In this document: positions 29,097 through 38,913 of the stretch, piece by piece
Position numbering within the stretch: the stretch's first letter is position 1
How the letters are laid out: each line of letters opens with the position of its first letter
From: Paracoccus wurundjeri
GTDB lineage: Bacteria > Pseudomonadota > Alphaproteobacteria > Rhodobacterales > Rhodobacteraceae
DNA length: 64,000 nt
Direction of reading: 5' to 3'
Assembly (NCBI RefSeq): GCF_030678915.1
Contig: NZ_JAUUTZ010000015.1
Location: forward strand, 55,908-119,907
Notes under the pieces: generated by a model
The model's database searches: none
Told to the model about the DNA's origin: nothing
What the model saw: the letters and a program-made list of their open reading frames with translations, nothing else
Position numbers and translations under genes: made by a program

Positions 29097-29896
29097 TTTC
29101 GATTCAGGGAAAGACCGCTATCGTGACGGGCGCTGGCCGTGGCATCGGACTGGCGGTCGCCAAGCATTTCGTCGAGCGCGGCGCCAATGTCATGTTTGCC
29201 GATGCGGACGAGGATGTGCTGCAATCTCAGACCCAGGATTATGACACCGAAACCGGCCCGGTCCGCTATTTCGCAGGCGCGCTTTCCGAGCGGCTGGCGT
29301 TGGCCAATCTGTTATCTGCGACACTGGATGCATTCGATCGGGTAGATATTTTAGTGAATGCCCATCGTCTGGTCAAAAGCTCGGATCCGCTGGATACGGA
29401 TGCGGGCGTACTCGAGGACATGCTTCGTCAGAACATGATTGCCGTGCTGCGCCTGTCGCAAATGGTCGGAAAGCGGATGATCAAACAGGCCGAGGGGCAG
29501 GACAGCGTGACCCAGGCGGGCGCCATCGTGAATATCTCGACCCTTGCCGCGACCCGGCCTGTTCCGGCGATGCTGGGTTATTCCATCGCCTGTGCGGCGC
29601 AAGAGCAGGCGACGCGTGGGCTGGCGCTGGTGCTTGCTCCGCATAAGATTCGTGTCAATGGAGTCAGCTTCAGCAGCGTCATGTCGCATGAGCTTCAATG
29701 CGCATTGAAGGAAGACGGGGACCTTCGTGGTCAGATTATCGCCGGTACGCCGCTTGGTCGTATTGCCGGCGCGGAAGAGGTCGCCGATACCGTGCTTTAT
29801 CTGGCAAGTGAAGGATCGCGGTTCGTGACCGGCCAGATCGTCACCGTCGATGGCGGGCGTTGTCTGGCCGATCCGGTTCCTGCCCAGATCCTGTAA
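29093..29896 (+). CDS. SDR-fold protein with degenerate catalytic site
   Basis: The 267-residue protein is a short-chain dehydrogenase/reductase by fold. It keeps the cofactor loop TGAGRGIG near residue 12 and the C-terminal pattern RVNGVSFSS ... RIAGAEEVADTVLYLASEGSRFVTGQIVTVDGG. The active site is abnormal. Aligned to FabG, YxxxK reads Y163-S-I-A-C167, so the catalytic lysine is a cysteine. The serine position is T150, and the NNAG motif reads NAHR. It is therefore either a non-catalytic SDR or one with changed chemistry. It is translationally coupled to the methyltransferase gene. Automated annotation as an oxidoreductase would be unsafe. Confidence 0.85.
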   Translation: MISIQGKTAIVTGAGRGIGLAVAKHFVERGANVMFADADEDVLQSQTQDYDTETGPVRYFAGALSERLALANLLSATLDAFDRVDILVNAHRLVKSSDPLDTDAGVLEDMLRQNMIAVLRLSQMVGKRMIKQAEGQDSVTQAGAIVNISTLAATRPVPAMLGYSIACAAQEQATRGLALVLAPHKIRVNGVSFSSVMSHELQCALKEDGDLRGQIIAGTPLGRIAGAEEVADTVLYLASEGSRFVTGQIVTVDGGRCLADPVPAQIL

Positions 29897-29924
29897 GTCG
29901 CGCCGCGATCCGCCGGCAGTCGTG

Positions 29925-30539
29925 TTACTGCCTGGGCAGGCCAAGGCCGCCAAAGCGTAGATCGCTGAGCGATGACGGGATCACGCGGGTATATTTGGTG
30001 CCATCGATCGCTGCGCCTGCGATAAGTCCGGACTGTCCGAAGATGACGGCAACGACGGGATACTGGGCCGTGACCGTATCTGCGCCCACCGCCATGCCGC
30101 CCGAAGGAAGAGCATAATATGCATTTGCCCCGGCCACCCAGCCCGGAGCGGCACGGAACGCTGCGAGTGCGGCATCCGACTGGAAGATCAGGACATGCGC
30201 GAATTGCTGTGCGCCAAGCTGAAAGCCGACACTGGCTCGCGTAGCGGAATAGTAATCCACCGTCGCCCCGCCGATCCGCAGCGCGCCCTGACCATAGGCC
30301 CCGCCGACCCCGACCGCCGCTTCGGTCATCAGGGGCATATACAGCACGCCCTTGGCGTTCTCTACCAGAGTTGCGGCACTGGGATAGTTCTGCATCAGGT
30401 ATTGGTGGGTCTGATCGACGCGTGCGTCCAGCCGGGCAGAGCCATTGGTTCCAACCGCGTTCGTGCATCCTGCCATTGCCAATGCCGCGCCCCCTGCGAC
30501 CAAGACATTGCGCCGGTTCATCATTCCGAAACTGCTCAT
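29925..30539 (-). CDS. SYLF-domain (YSC84-like) lipoprotein
   Basis: The 204-residue product has a twin-Arg-containing leader (MMNRRNVLVAGGAALAMAGC) ending in a lipobox with the modified cysteine, so it is probably an exported lipoprotein. The mature part resembles the bacterial SYLF/YSC84 lipid-binding family, with GVLYMPLMTEAAVGVGGAYGQGAL, a DYYSATRASVGFQLGAQ strand and ALPSGGMAVGADT. Its role is unknown; SYLF domains in eukaryotes bind phosphoinositides. The start at 30539 is chosen because the preceding frame to 30665 runs into hemB and lacks a leader. It is convergent with the SDR gene. Confidence 0.75.
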   Translation of the reverse strand: MSSFGMMNRRNVLVAGGAALAMAGCTNAVGTNGSARLDARVDQTHQYLMQNYPSAATLVENAKGVLYMPLMTEAAVGVGGAYGQGALRIGGATVDYYSATRASVGFQLGAQQFAHVLIFQSDAALAAFRAAPGWVAGANAYYALPSGGMAVGADTVTAQYPVVAVIFGQSGLIAGAAIDGTKYTRVIPSSLSDLRFGGLGLPRQ

Positions 30540-30612
30540 TTTTCCATCGCCTCGCATTGTTTTCCGGACCTGTTCGCGATCCTTTGGCGGCAGGATACGC
30601 GAGTCAGACCGA

Positions 30613-31608
<996 letters not shown>

Positions 31609-31711
31609 GATGCGTTCCTTTCGGGGTCCGGGCAAAGGGATGGCGGATATGCTTTCCCTTCATCCCAAGCCGTTTTAAGGTCAGCGGCGATCAAGAACAA
31701 GGAACCCCTGC

Positions 31712-32284
31712 GTGCTTCAATTCGACGGCTTCATCGGCTTGCTGGACAGCCGGTCTTTCGGAACGATCTGGTACTGGCTGGTCTTTGCGTGGTTCTGGTG
31801 GCGTACCGGACTTCACGTGATTGGCGTTCCGTTTGACGTGGTGGCAAAGGCACATCGGGCATTTACCACAAAATCCGAGGACAGGCAGGAAATTCTTATT
31901 CTGCTAGACTGGCTTTCGCTGACCGTTTCCAGATGGCAGATCGGTTCCGGTCTGGGAGCAATTTTTCTAGGCATCTGCTGTTTCGTTTTGACATCCTTGG
32001 GATTTCTGGGATTCCTGTATGATCTGCAGATGGCACAGGCATTGATCCTGTTGCTGCTGCCGCTTGCCGTGGTGTTGTGGCTGCGGCTGCGGCTTGCCCG
32101 AAAACTGCTGCGGCTCATACAGGACGCGCAATCCGCGGCACGGCCCGCCATTGATGTGGGCGGTGAGGCTGCCCGCAAGATGGTGTGGCACAGACGGATC
32201 GTGTCGCTGATCGCGATCATTGCTGCGCTGCTGGCGGGCGCATGGGGAATGTTGTGGGCCCTGATGCACCCAAACGGGATGTGA
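31712..32284 (+). CDS. Uncharacterised four-helix membrane protein
   Basis: The 190-residue protein begins at a GTG preceded by AAGGAA. It has hydrophobic segments near residues 17-40, 78-103, 108-125 and 165-187, with basic loops between and a short polar tail. FWWRTGLHVIGVPFDVV and the DRQEILILLDWLSLTVSRW stretch are striking, but I recognise no family. It lies between hemB (divergent) and mfd, and ends 37 bases before the mfd start. There is no functional evidence beyond membrane location. Confidence 0.65.
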   Translation: MLQFDGFIGLLDSRSFGTIWYWLVFAWFWWRTGLHVIGVPFDVVAKAHRAFTTKSEDRQEILILLDWLSLTVSRWQIGSGLGAIFLGICCFVLTSLGFLGFLYDLQMAQALILLLLPLAVVLWLRLRLARKLLRLIQDAQSAARPAIDVGGEAARKMVWHRRIVSLIAIIAALLAGAWGMLWALMHPNGM

Positions 32285-32286
32285 CC

Positions 32287-32314
32287 TTGACATCGCTGTG
32301 CTGCGCTTTACCTG
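32287..32314 (+). promoter_or_regulatory. Candidate mfd promoter placing the start site at the ATG
   Basis: TTGACA (32287-32292), a 16-base spacer and TACCTG (32309-32314) form a recognisable sigma-70 promoter. Only seven bases separate the -10 from the mfd ATG at 32322, and no Shine-Dalgarno sequence is present, so a leaderless transcript is suggested. Confidence 0.5.
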
Positions 32315-32321
32315 ACGGCTC

Positions 32322-35300
32322 ATGTCCGAACATCTGACCCTTTCCGGCGCGCCCGAAGGCTATGACGCCGCCCTGATCGCTCGTGAGGCGGTGCGGCCCG
32401 AAAATAACGGCGCACCGGTCATCCATATCGCACGCGATGATCGCAGGATGGCGGCGATGCGGGCGGCGCTGGAATTTCTGGCGCCCGATCTGCCGATACT
32501 GGATTTCCCGGCATGGGATACGACCCCCTATGACCGCGTTTCGCCCGCTCCGGCGGTGCAGGCGGCGCGGATGGCGACTCTGGCGGCTCTGGCACAGGGG
32601 GCGATCAAGGAGCCCTTCGTTCTGCTGACTACGCTGAACGCTGCGCTTCAACGCCTGCCCGCACGCGATCTGGTCGGACATGCAAGCTTTGCGGCTCGTG
32701 TCGGCAGTCGTATAGATGAAGCCGCTCTGCGCGATTTCCTGATCCGGATGGGATTCGTGCAATCCCCTACCGTGACCGAACCCGGCGATTACGCCATTCG
32801 CGGAGGGATCATCGATATCTATGCCCCCGGCGAAGCGGGGCCGGTGCGGTTGGATCTGTTCGGTGACGTGCTGGATGGCGCGCGGCGCTTTGACCCGGTC
32901 ACGCAGCGCACCACCGAAAAGCTGGAGCGCGTCGAGATTGCACCGATGTCCGAGGTGATCCTCGACGAAGCCGCCATTACCCGGTTTCGGCAGAATTACC
33001 GGGTGGAATATGGCGGCGGCAGTAACGATCCGCTGTATGAGGGCGTCAGTGCGGGCCGCAAGATGGCCGGGATGGAACATTGGTTGCCGTGGTTTCACGA
33101 CCGGTTGGAAAGCCTGTTCGATTATCTGCCTGGCGCGTCGGTCGTACTGGATGACCATGTCGGTCAGGTCGCAGATGCGCGGCGCGAGATGATCCGAGAG
33201 CAGTTTCAATCCCGCCGCGATGCTCTGGCGGCGCAGGGGCGTAGCGATACTGTCTATAAGCCTGTGCCGCCTGACCTGATGTTTCCGGGGCCGGAGGAAT
33301 GGGAGGGGTGGCTGTCCTTGCATCGGGTGCTTCGGCTTTCGGTGCTGCAACAGCCTCCGGGCCCCGGAGTTCTGGATGCCGGCGGTCGTCCGGGGCGGAA
33401 TTTCGCACCTGAAAGGCAATCAGATAATATAAGTCTGTTCAAGGCATTGGCGTCATATATTGATGGGTTGCGCAAGGATGGGCGCGTGATCATCGCCAGC
33501 TTTTCGGACGGTGCGAGGGACCGGCTGTCCGGCCTGATGAAAGATGAAGGTATCACTGGCGCAAAGGTCATCGCTGATATTCGTGATCTGCCCGACATAC
33601 CCGGCGCGATCGGGCTGGCCGTCTGGCCGTTGGAAGAGGGTTTCACGGCAGATGGCCGGGCGCTTGGCCGCCTGACGGTGATCTCCGAGCAGGATGTTCT
33701 GGGAGACCGCCTGATCCGGGGTGCGAAGAAGCGCCGACGGGCCGAGAATTTCCTGCAGGACACGCAAAGCCTGTCTCCCGGCGATCTGATCGTGCATGTC
33801 GAACATGGGATCGGGCGATATACCGGGTTGGAGACGATTACCGCAGCCGGTGTGCCGCATGACTGCGTGGCGCTTGAATATGCGGGCGGGGACCGGCTTT
33901 ACCTTCCGGTCGAGAATATCGAACTGCTCAGCCGCTATGGCCATGAGGAAGGGTTGCTGGACCGTCTTGGCGGCGGCGCATGGCAAGCCCGGAAGGCGCG
34001 GCTGAAGGAACGCATCAGGCTGATTGCCGACAAGCTGATGCGCGTCGCGGCCGAGCGTCTCTTGCGCCCGGCGCCCGTGCTGGAACCCGAGGATCACGAC
34101 TGGCAGGCATTCTCGGCGCGTTTTCCCTATAGCGAGACGGACGATCAGGCGGCAGCTATCGAGGACGTGTTAGGGGATCTGTCGGCCGGCCGCCCGATGG
34201 ATAGGCTGATCGTCGGCGATGTCGGTTTCGGCAAGACCGAGGTGGCGATGCGCGCGGCCTTCGTCGCGGCAAGTCAGGGGATGCAGGTTGCGGTGATCGC
34301 GCCTACGACCCTGCTGGCCCGTCAGCATTACAAGACCTTTGCCGAGCGTTTCCGGGCAACCGCGATCACCGTTCGCCCCCTGTCGCGCTTCGTTGGTGCG
34401 AAAGATGCCGCTAAAACCCGCGAAGGGATGGCTGACGGCTCGGTCGATATCGTGATAGGCACTCATGCAGTATTGGCCAAGGGGGTGCGTTTCAAGAATC
34501 TGGGCCTGCTGGTCATCGATGAAGAGCAGCATTTCGGGGTCGCCCATAAAGAACGGCTCAAGGAATTGCGCAGCGACATTCATGTGCTGACCCTGACCGC
34601 CACGCCGATCCCGCGCACCTTGCAGCTTTCCCTGACCGGTGTGCGCGATCTGTCGATCATCGGGACACCGCCGGTGGATCGCCTGACGATCCGCACCTAT
34701 GTCAGCGAATTCGATAGTGTGACGACACGCGAAGCACTTCTGCGCGAAAAATATCGCGGCGGACAAAGCTTCTTCGTCGTTCCCCGGATCAGTGATCTGC
34801 CCGATGTCGAGCATTTCCTTCAGGAACATTGCCCCGAGATCAGTTACATCATCGCGCATGGCCAGCTTGCGGCGGGCGATCTGGATCAGAGGATGAATGC
34901 ATTCTACGACGGCAGCCATGATGTTCTGGTGGCGACGACCATCGTGGAAAGCGGGCTGGATATTCCCACGGCCAATACCATGATCGTCTGGCGCGCCGAT
35001 ATGCTGGGACTGGCGCAGCTTTATCAGATCCGTGGGCGGGTCGGGCGTTCGAAGACGCGGGCCTATTGCTATCTGACAACCAAGCCGCGCGCGCCTTTGA
35101 CACCTCAGGCGATGCGGCGGTTGAAATTCCTTGGCGCGATCGACTCGCTTGGCGCGGGCTTCAACCTTGCCTCGCAGGATCTGGATCTGCGCGGGGCAGG
35201 GAACCTTCTTGGCGAGGAGCAGTCGGGACATATCAAGGAGGTCGGCTTCGAACTTTATCAGCAGATGCTGGAAGAAACCATCGCCAAGCTGAAATCCGGC

Positions 35301-35780
35301 GAAATCGAAGGCACGCCCGAGGATGAATGGGCGCCACAACTGAACCTTGGGGTGCCGGTCACGATTCCCGAAAGCTTCATCCCCGATCTGGATGTGCGGC
35401 TGGGCCTTTACCGGCGTCTGGCCGAGCTGACCTCCAAGGTCGAGCTGGAGGGTTTCGCGGCCGAGCTGATCGACCGCTTCGGGGAGTTGCCGCGTGAGGT
35501 GAACACGCTTTTGCGCGTGATCCGCATCAAGGCCATGGCCAAGCGCGCCAATATCGCCAAGCTGGATGCCGGGCCCAAGGGCGCGACGATACAGTTCCAT
35601 GATGACAAGTTCCCCAATCCGGCGGGGCTGGTCGAGTTCCTGACCGATCAACGCGGGTTGGCCAAAGTGGATGGCAACAAGATCGTCATTCGCCGCGACT
35701 GGAAATCGGATGCCGAGCGGATCAAGGGCGCTTTCGGTATCACCCGTGACCTTGCCGCCAAGGCCAAGGCGGCGACGTGA
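32322..35780 (+). CDS. mfd: Transcription-repair coupling factor Mfd
   Basis: Mfd removes RNA polymerase stalled at DNA lesions and recruits UvrA. The 1152-residue protein has the full family length, with a UvrB-like N-terminal module, an RNA polymerase-interacting domain around residues 480-560 (SLSPGDLIVHVEHGIGRYTGLE), and RecG-like motor domains. In these, Walker A GDVGFGKTEVAM lies near 635, DEEQHFGV near 735 and TATPIPRTL near 760, followed by the TRG region QIRGRVGRSKTRAYCYL. A C-terminal TRCF domain follows. No frameshift is seen. The stop overlaps the pabB GTG by four bases, so DNA repair and folate genes are translationally coupled here. Confidence 0.97.
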   Translation: MSEHLTLSGAPEGYDAALIAREAVRPENNGAPVIHIARDDRRMAAMRAALEFLAPDLPILDFPAWDTTPYDRVSPAPAVQAARMATLAALAQGAIKEPFVLLTTLNAALQRLPARDLVGHASFAARVGSRIDEAALRDFLIRMGFVQSPTVTEPGDYAIRGGIIDIYAPGEAGPVRLDLFGDVLDGARRFDPVTQRTTEKLERVEIAPMSEVILDEAAITRFRQNYRVEYGGGSNDPLYEGVSAGRKMAGMEHWLPWFHDRLESLFDYLPGASVVLDDHVGQVADARREMIREQFQSRRDALAAQGRSDTVYKPVPPDLMFPGPEEWEGWLSLHRVLRLSVLQQPPGPGVLDAGGRPGRNFAPERQSDNISLFKALASYIDGLRKDGRVIIASFSDGARDRLSGLMKDEGITGAKVIADIRDLPDIPGAIGLAVWPLEEGFTADGRALGRLTVISEQDVLGDRLIRGAKKRRRAENFLQDTQSLSPGDLIVHVEHGIGRYTGLETITAAGVPHDCVALEYAGGDRLYLPVENIELLSRYGHEEGLLDRLGGGAWQARKARLKERIRLIADKLMRVAAERLLRPAPVLEPEDHDWQAFSARFPYSETDDQAAAIEDVLGDLSAGRPMDRLIVGDVGFGKTEVAMRAAFVAASQGMQVAVIAPTTLLARQHYKTFAERFRATAITVRPLSRFVGAKDAAKTREGMADGSVDIVIGTHAVLAKGVRFKNLGLLVIDEEQHFGVAHKERLKELRSDIHVLTLTATPIPRTLQLSLTGVRDLSIIGTPPVDRLTIRTYVSEFDSVTTREALLREKYRGGQSFFVVPRISDLPDVEHFLQEHCPEISYIIAHGQLAAGDLDQRMNAFYDGSHDVLVATTIVESGLDIPTANTMIVWRADMLGLAQLYQIRGRVGRSKTRAYCYLTTKPRAPLTPQAMRRLKFLGAIDSLGAGFNLASQDLDLRGAGNLLGEEQSGHIKEVGFELYQQMLEETIAKLKSGEIEGTPEDEWAPQLNLGVPVTIPESFIPDLDVRLGLYRRLAELTSKVELEGFAAELIDRFGELPREVNTLLRVIRIKAMAKRANIAKLDAGPKGATIQFHDDKFPNPAGLVEFLTDQRGLAKVDGNKIVIRRDWKSDAERIKGAFGITRDLAAKAKAAT

Positions 35781-36901
35781 CCCGGCAGGTCCGCTTTGAT
35801 CATGGACCGTTGGCGGGGGGAACATTGTTCTCTGCGCCCCAAAGCGTGATCCGTGCTGATACGATGGCGGGCATCGTTCCCGCCTTCGCGGCGATGGAAG
35901 CCGCCCGGGCGCGGGGCTACTGGCTGGCCGGATATTGCTCCTACGAATTGGGCTATGCGCTCAATCCGCGCCTTGAACCGCTGATGCCCGAAAGACGGGA
36001 CGTGCCGCTGATCATGATGGGGGTCTTTGATCGCCCCCGCGCCGCGCCATCCCTGCCGCCGCCTGCGGGCAAGATCACGGCTCCGCAACCGCTCTGGACA
36101 CGCGAACGTTATGATCAGGCCTTGCGACAGGTGCATGATTATATCGAGGCGGGCGATACCTATCAGATCAACCTGACCTTTCCGATGGAAACCCATGCCT
36201 CGGGCGATCCGCTTTCGCTCTATTCTGCGCTTGCCGCGCGGCAGCCGGTGGGTGAGGGCGCGTTTGTCGATCTTGGCGGCCCGATAATCCTGTCCCGCAG
36301 TCCAGAGCTGTTTTTCGCCGTGGACGAGACGGGCCGAATTGAAACCCGCCCGATGAAAGGCACGATCGGACGCGGCGATAATGCGGCGCAGGATCATGCG
36401 GCGAAGGAAGCTCTGTTGGCGTCCGAGAAGGATCGGGCGGAAAACCTGATGATCGTCGATCTTCTGCGTAACGATATCAGCCGCGTATGTCGCGCCGGAA
36501 CCGTTCATGTGCCGCGCCTGTTCGAGATCGAAACCTATACCACGCTGCATCAGATGACCTCGACCGTGACCGGACAACTGGCCCCCGGCACGGGCCTGAT
36601 CGACGTTATCGCCGCCCTGTTCCCCTGCGGTTCGATCACCGGCGCGCCGAAGATCCGCGCAATGGAGATCATCGCGGAACTGGAGCAGGAGCCCCGGGGC
36701 GTTTACTGCGGGGCGATCGGTTGGATGGATCCGGGCGGGCCGATGCGGTTCAGCGTGGCGATCCGTACGCCCGTCTTGCATGCCGAGGGCCGGTTGCGAT
36801 TGAATGTCGGCGGCGGCATCACCCATGACAGCCGCACACAATCGGAATGGGAGGAAGCTCTGTGCAAATCCGCATTTCTGAACCTGTCCCCTCGGGGTTG
36901 A
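35777..36901 (+). CDS. pabB: Aminodeoxychorismate synthase component I
   Basis: PabB converts chorismate and ammonia to 4-amino-4-deoxychorismate for p-aminobenzoate and folate. The 374-residue protein is the short form with an incomplete N-terminal subdomain. It shows the catalytic PMKGTIGRG, in which the lysine distinguishes PabB from anthranilate synthase (PIAGT), then RAENLMIVDLLRNDISRVC and FPCGSITGAPKIRAMEII. The start is a GTG overlapping the mfd stop. The glutamine amidotransferase partner PabA is not in the window. The gene overlaps the 5' end of pabC. Confidence 0.93.
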   Translation: MTRQVRFDHGPLAGGTLFSAPQSVIRADTMAGIVPAFAAMEAARARGYWLAGYCSYELGYALNPRLEPLMPERRDVPLIMMGVFDRPRAAPSLPPPAGKITAPQPLWTRERYDQALRQVHDYIEAGDTYQINLTFPMETHASGDPLSLYSALAARQPVGEGAFVDLGGPIILSRSPELFFAVDETGRIETRPMKGTIGRGDNAAQDHAAKEALLASEKDRAENLMIVDLLRNDISRVCRAGTVHVPRLFEIETYTTLHQMTSTVTGQLAPGTGLIDVIAALFPCGSITGAPKIRAMEIIAELEQEPRGVYCGAIGWMDPGGPMRFSVAIRTPVLHAEGRLRLNVGGGITHDSRTQSEWEEALCKSAFLNLSPRG

Positions 36902-37515
36902 AGGTGATCGAAACCATGCGCGCCGAGCCGGACGGCCGGATTGCGCATTGGTTTCTGCATCTGGACCGTTTGCGCAGGGATTGTGCTGCGGTCGATTTTA
37001 CCCTTGATGAAGATCAGATACAGCGGATCTTGGCGGATTTGCCGCATGGGCTGGTTTTGCGGGTGCGGTTGACCGTCGATGCCCGTGGGCAGGTGGAGGT
37101 GGCCCATCAGCCATTGCTGCCAAACCCGGCGCATTGGACGGTCATGCTGTCACCGGTTTCAATTGATAGCGGTGATCCCTGGTTGCGGATCAAATCGACA
37201 TATCGGGTTACCCATAACGCGGCACGCGCTGCCATGCCCAAAGGCTATGACGAGGCGATCCTGATGAACGAACGGGGCGAGATCTGCGAAGGTACGATCA
37301 CCAATGTTTTCTTGCGCCGGAAGGGGCGGCTGCTGACGCCTCCTGTATCCTGCGGATTGTTGCCCGGCGTGTTGCGGCAGTCGCTGCTGGATTGTGGCGA
37401 CGCGCAAGAAGCCGTGCTGTCGGTTGAGGATTTAACCGAAGCAGAGCTGTTCTGCGGCAATGCCTTGCGGGGACTGATCCCCGCAAAGCTGTCGCCCTCG
37501 GTCAGCGGCAGTTAA
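36862..37515 (+). CDS. pabC: Class IV aminotransferase, probable aminodeoxychorismate lyase
   Basis: PabC releases pyruvate from aminodeoxychorismate to give p-aminobenzoate. The 217-residue PLP enzyme has the fold type IV pattern, with RIKSTYRVTHNAARA carrying the candidate PLP lysine (K in IKST) and EAILMNERGEICEGTITNVFLRRKGRLLTPP. The GTG at 36862 is chosen because GGAGGAAG lies just before it; the ATG at 36847 is itself part of that region. It overlaps pabB by 40 bases, and the pairing supports PabC over a branched-chain aminotransferase. Its 3' end overlaps the convergent transporter gene by four bases. Confidence 0.85.
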   Translation: MQIRISEPVPSGLKVIETMRAEPDGRIAHWFLHLDRLRRDCAAVDFTLDEDQIQRILADLPHGLVLRVRLTVDARGQVEVAHQPLLPNPAHWTVMLSPVSIDSGDPWLRIKSTYRVTHNAARAAMPKGYDEAILMNERGEICEGTITNVFLRRKGRLLTPPVSCGLLPGVLRQSLLDCGDAQEAVLSVEDLTEAELFCGNALRGLIPAKLSPSVSGS

Positions 37516-38708
37516 GCCGCGCTGCCGAATCTCAGCCGGGGAAGCGAAGCCGCCGCCGCCGCCCAGGCAAGCACCGCGCAAAGCGCAATGCCCGATACCA
37601 TCATGGCCGCGCTGTTATCCATGAGCGGCCCTGTGATCAGGATCATCGCTCCGCCGGTCAGCATCTGGATTGTGCCACCCAAAGAGGATGCCAGTCCCGA
37701 GATGTCGGGATGGGGATCAAGCGCCATGACCATGGTTGTCGGAATGACCAATCCCAGACAGGCATTCGCCAGCAACAGGCCCAAGACGACCAGATGAAGC
37801 GCATCCGCGCCCGACCAGACAAGCATCGTCAGCACAAGCGCGGCGCCGGCAAAGCCGGTGATCGCCAGCGAGATGACTCGTTCCATGCCAAAACGCGCCG
37901 CCAGATAGCCCGCGAATTGCGAGGCAGAGAAGAAGCCGATGGCATTTATGGCGAAGGCGATGGAAAAGCCTGTGGGGCTAAGCCCGTATTGATGCTTGTA
38001 GACGAAGCTGGCCGTGGACAGGAACACGAAGAAGCTGGACATGCCGAAACCGCCGATCATCGTCAGCCCCATGAAGCGGCGATCCGTCACCAATCTGCGG
38101 ATCCCTGCCATCATCTGATCGATTCGCACCGGCCGGCGGCTGGCGGGATCAGAGGTTTCGGGCAGCACGAACAGGATCAGGCACAGACTCAGCAGTGCTG
38201 CGACGCCAAGAACGGCAAAGATTTCGCGCCAGCCTCCCCATGCCATGACAAGCGAGCCGGTCAGCGGAGCAAGCATGGGCGAGATGGCGATGACGATCAT
38301 CACCGCCGCCATCATTTTCGCCCCGGCCGGGCCGGTCGCCACGTCGCGGATTACCGCGCGCGGCACGACCATCAGCGTTGCAGCCCCCAGGCCCTGCAAG
38401 GCGCGGGCCAGGATCAACTCGCCGATACCGGGCGCAAGCGATGCCCAGATTGTCGCGGCCAGAAAGATGGCGACGCCAATTACCATGGGTTTCTTTCGCC
38501 CGATCGCGTCGGCCATCGGACCGTAGATCATCTGCGCGATTCCAAACGCAATGAAATAAGAGGTCAGCGTTTGCGCCGCCTTTGCCTCACTTGTGCCCAG
38601 ATCTGTGGCGACCTGGGGCAGGGCAGGCAGATACATATCGATCGCAAAAGGACCGACCGCGGATAACAGACCCAGAACAAGGGCCATGCGGAACAATGGG
38701 TCACGCAT
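37512..38708 (-). CDS. Bcr/CflA-family multidrug efflux transporter (MFS)
   Basis: A 398-residue drug:proton antiporter of the 12-helix MFS class. Family signatures include FAIDMYLPALPQVATDLGTSEAKAAQTLTSYFIAFGIAQMIYGPMADAIGRKKPM at the N terminus, with the MFS GPMADAIGRKKP loop, and LQGLGAATLMVVPRAVIRD in helix 4-5. Bcr/CflA proteins export bicyclomycin, sulfonamides or similar compounds, but the specific substrate is not predictable. The gene is divergent from tdk across about 200 bases of non-coding sequence. Confidence 0.88.
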   Translation of the reverse strand: MRDPLFRMALVLGLLSAVGPFAIDMYLPALPQVATDLGTSEAKAAQTLTSYFIAFGIAQMIYGPMADAIGRKKPMVIGVAIFLAATIWASLAPGIGELILARALQGLGAATLMVVPRAVIRDVATGPAGAKMMAAVMIVIAISPMLAPLTGSLVMAWGGWREIFAVLGVAALLSLCLILFVLPETSDPASRRPVRIDQMMAGIRRLVTDRRFMGLTMIGGFGMSSFFVFLSTASFVYKHQYGLSPTGFSIAFAINAIGFFSASQFAGYLAARFGMERVISLAITGFAGAALVLTMLVWSGADALHLVVLGLLLANACLGLVIPTTMVMALDPHPDISGLASSLGGTIQMLTGGAMILITGPLMDNSAAMMVSGIALCAVLAWAAAAASLPRLRFGSAA

Positions 38709-38876
38709 CAGAATTACCTGTAATGTAGATATGGGTTAGCAGCGCGTAGAATCACGCCATGAATTACCGCCGCCGCGCCGCGGACACTGCCATAATTGCT
38801 TCAACGCCGCAAGCCGTTCATATTCCTGCCCGTGATGGGCCTGAATTGCACCTTGCGAGGCCATATCATATTGCGG

Positions 38877-38905
38877 TTGATCGCCGCTTGCGGGATGGCT
38901 ATTTG
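38877..38905 (+). promoter_or_regulatory. Candidate tdk promoter placing the start site at the ATG
   Basis: TTGATC (38877-38882), a 17-base spacer and TATTTG (38900-38905) form a plausible promoter. The tdk ATG at 38914 comes eight bases after the -10 and has no ribosome-binding site, the same geometry as at mfd. Confidence 0.4.
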
Positions 38906-38913
38906 CTTGCGCC

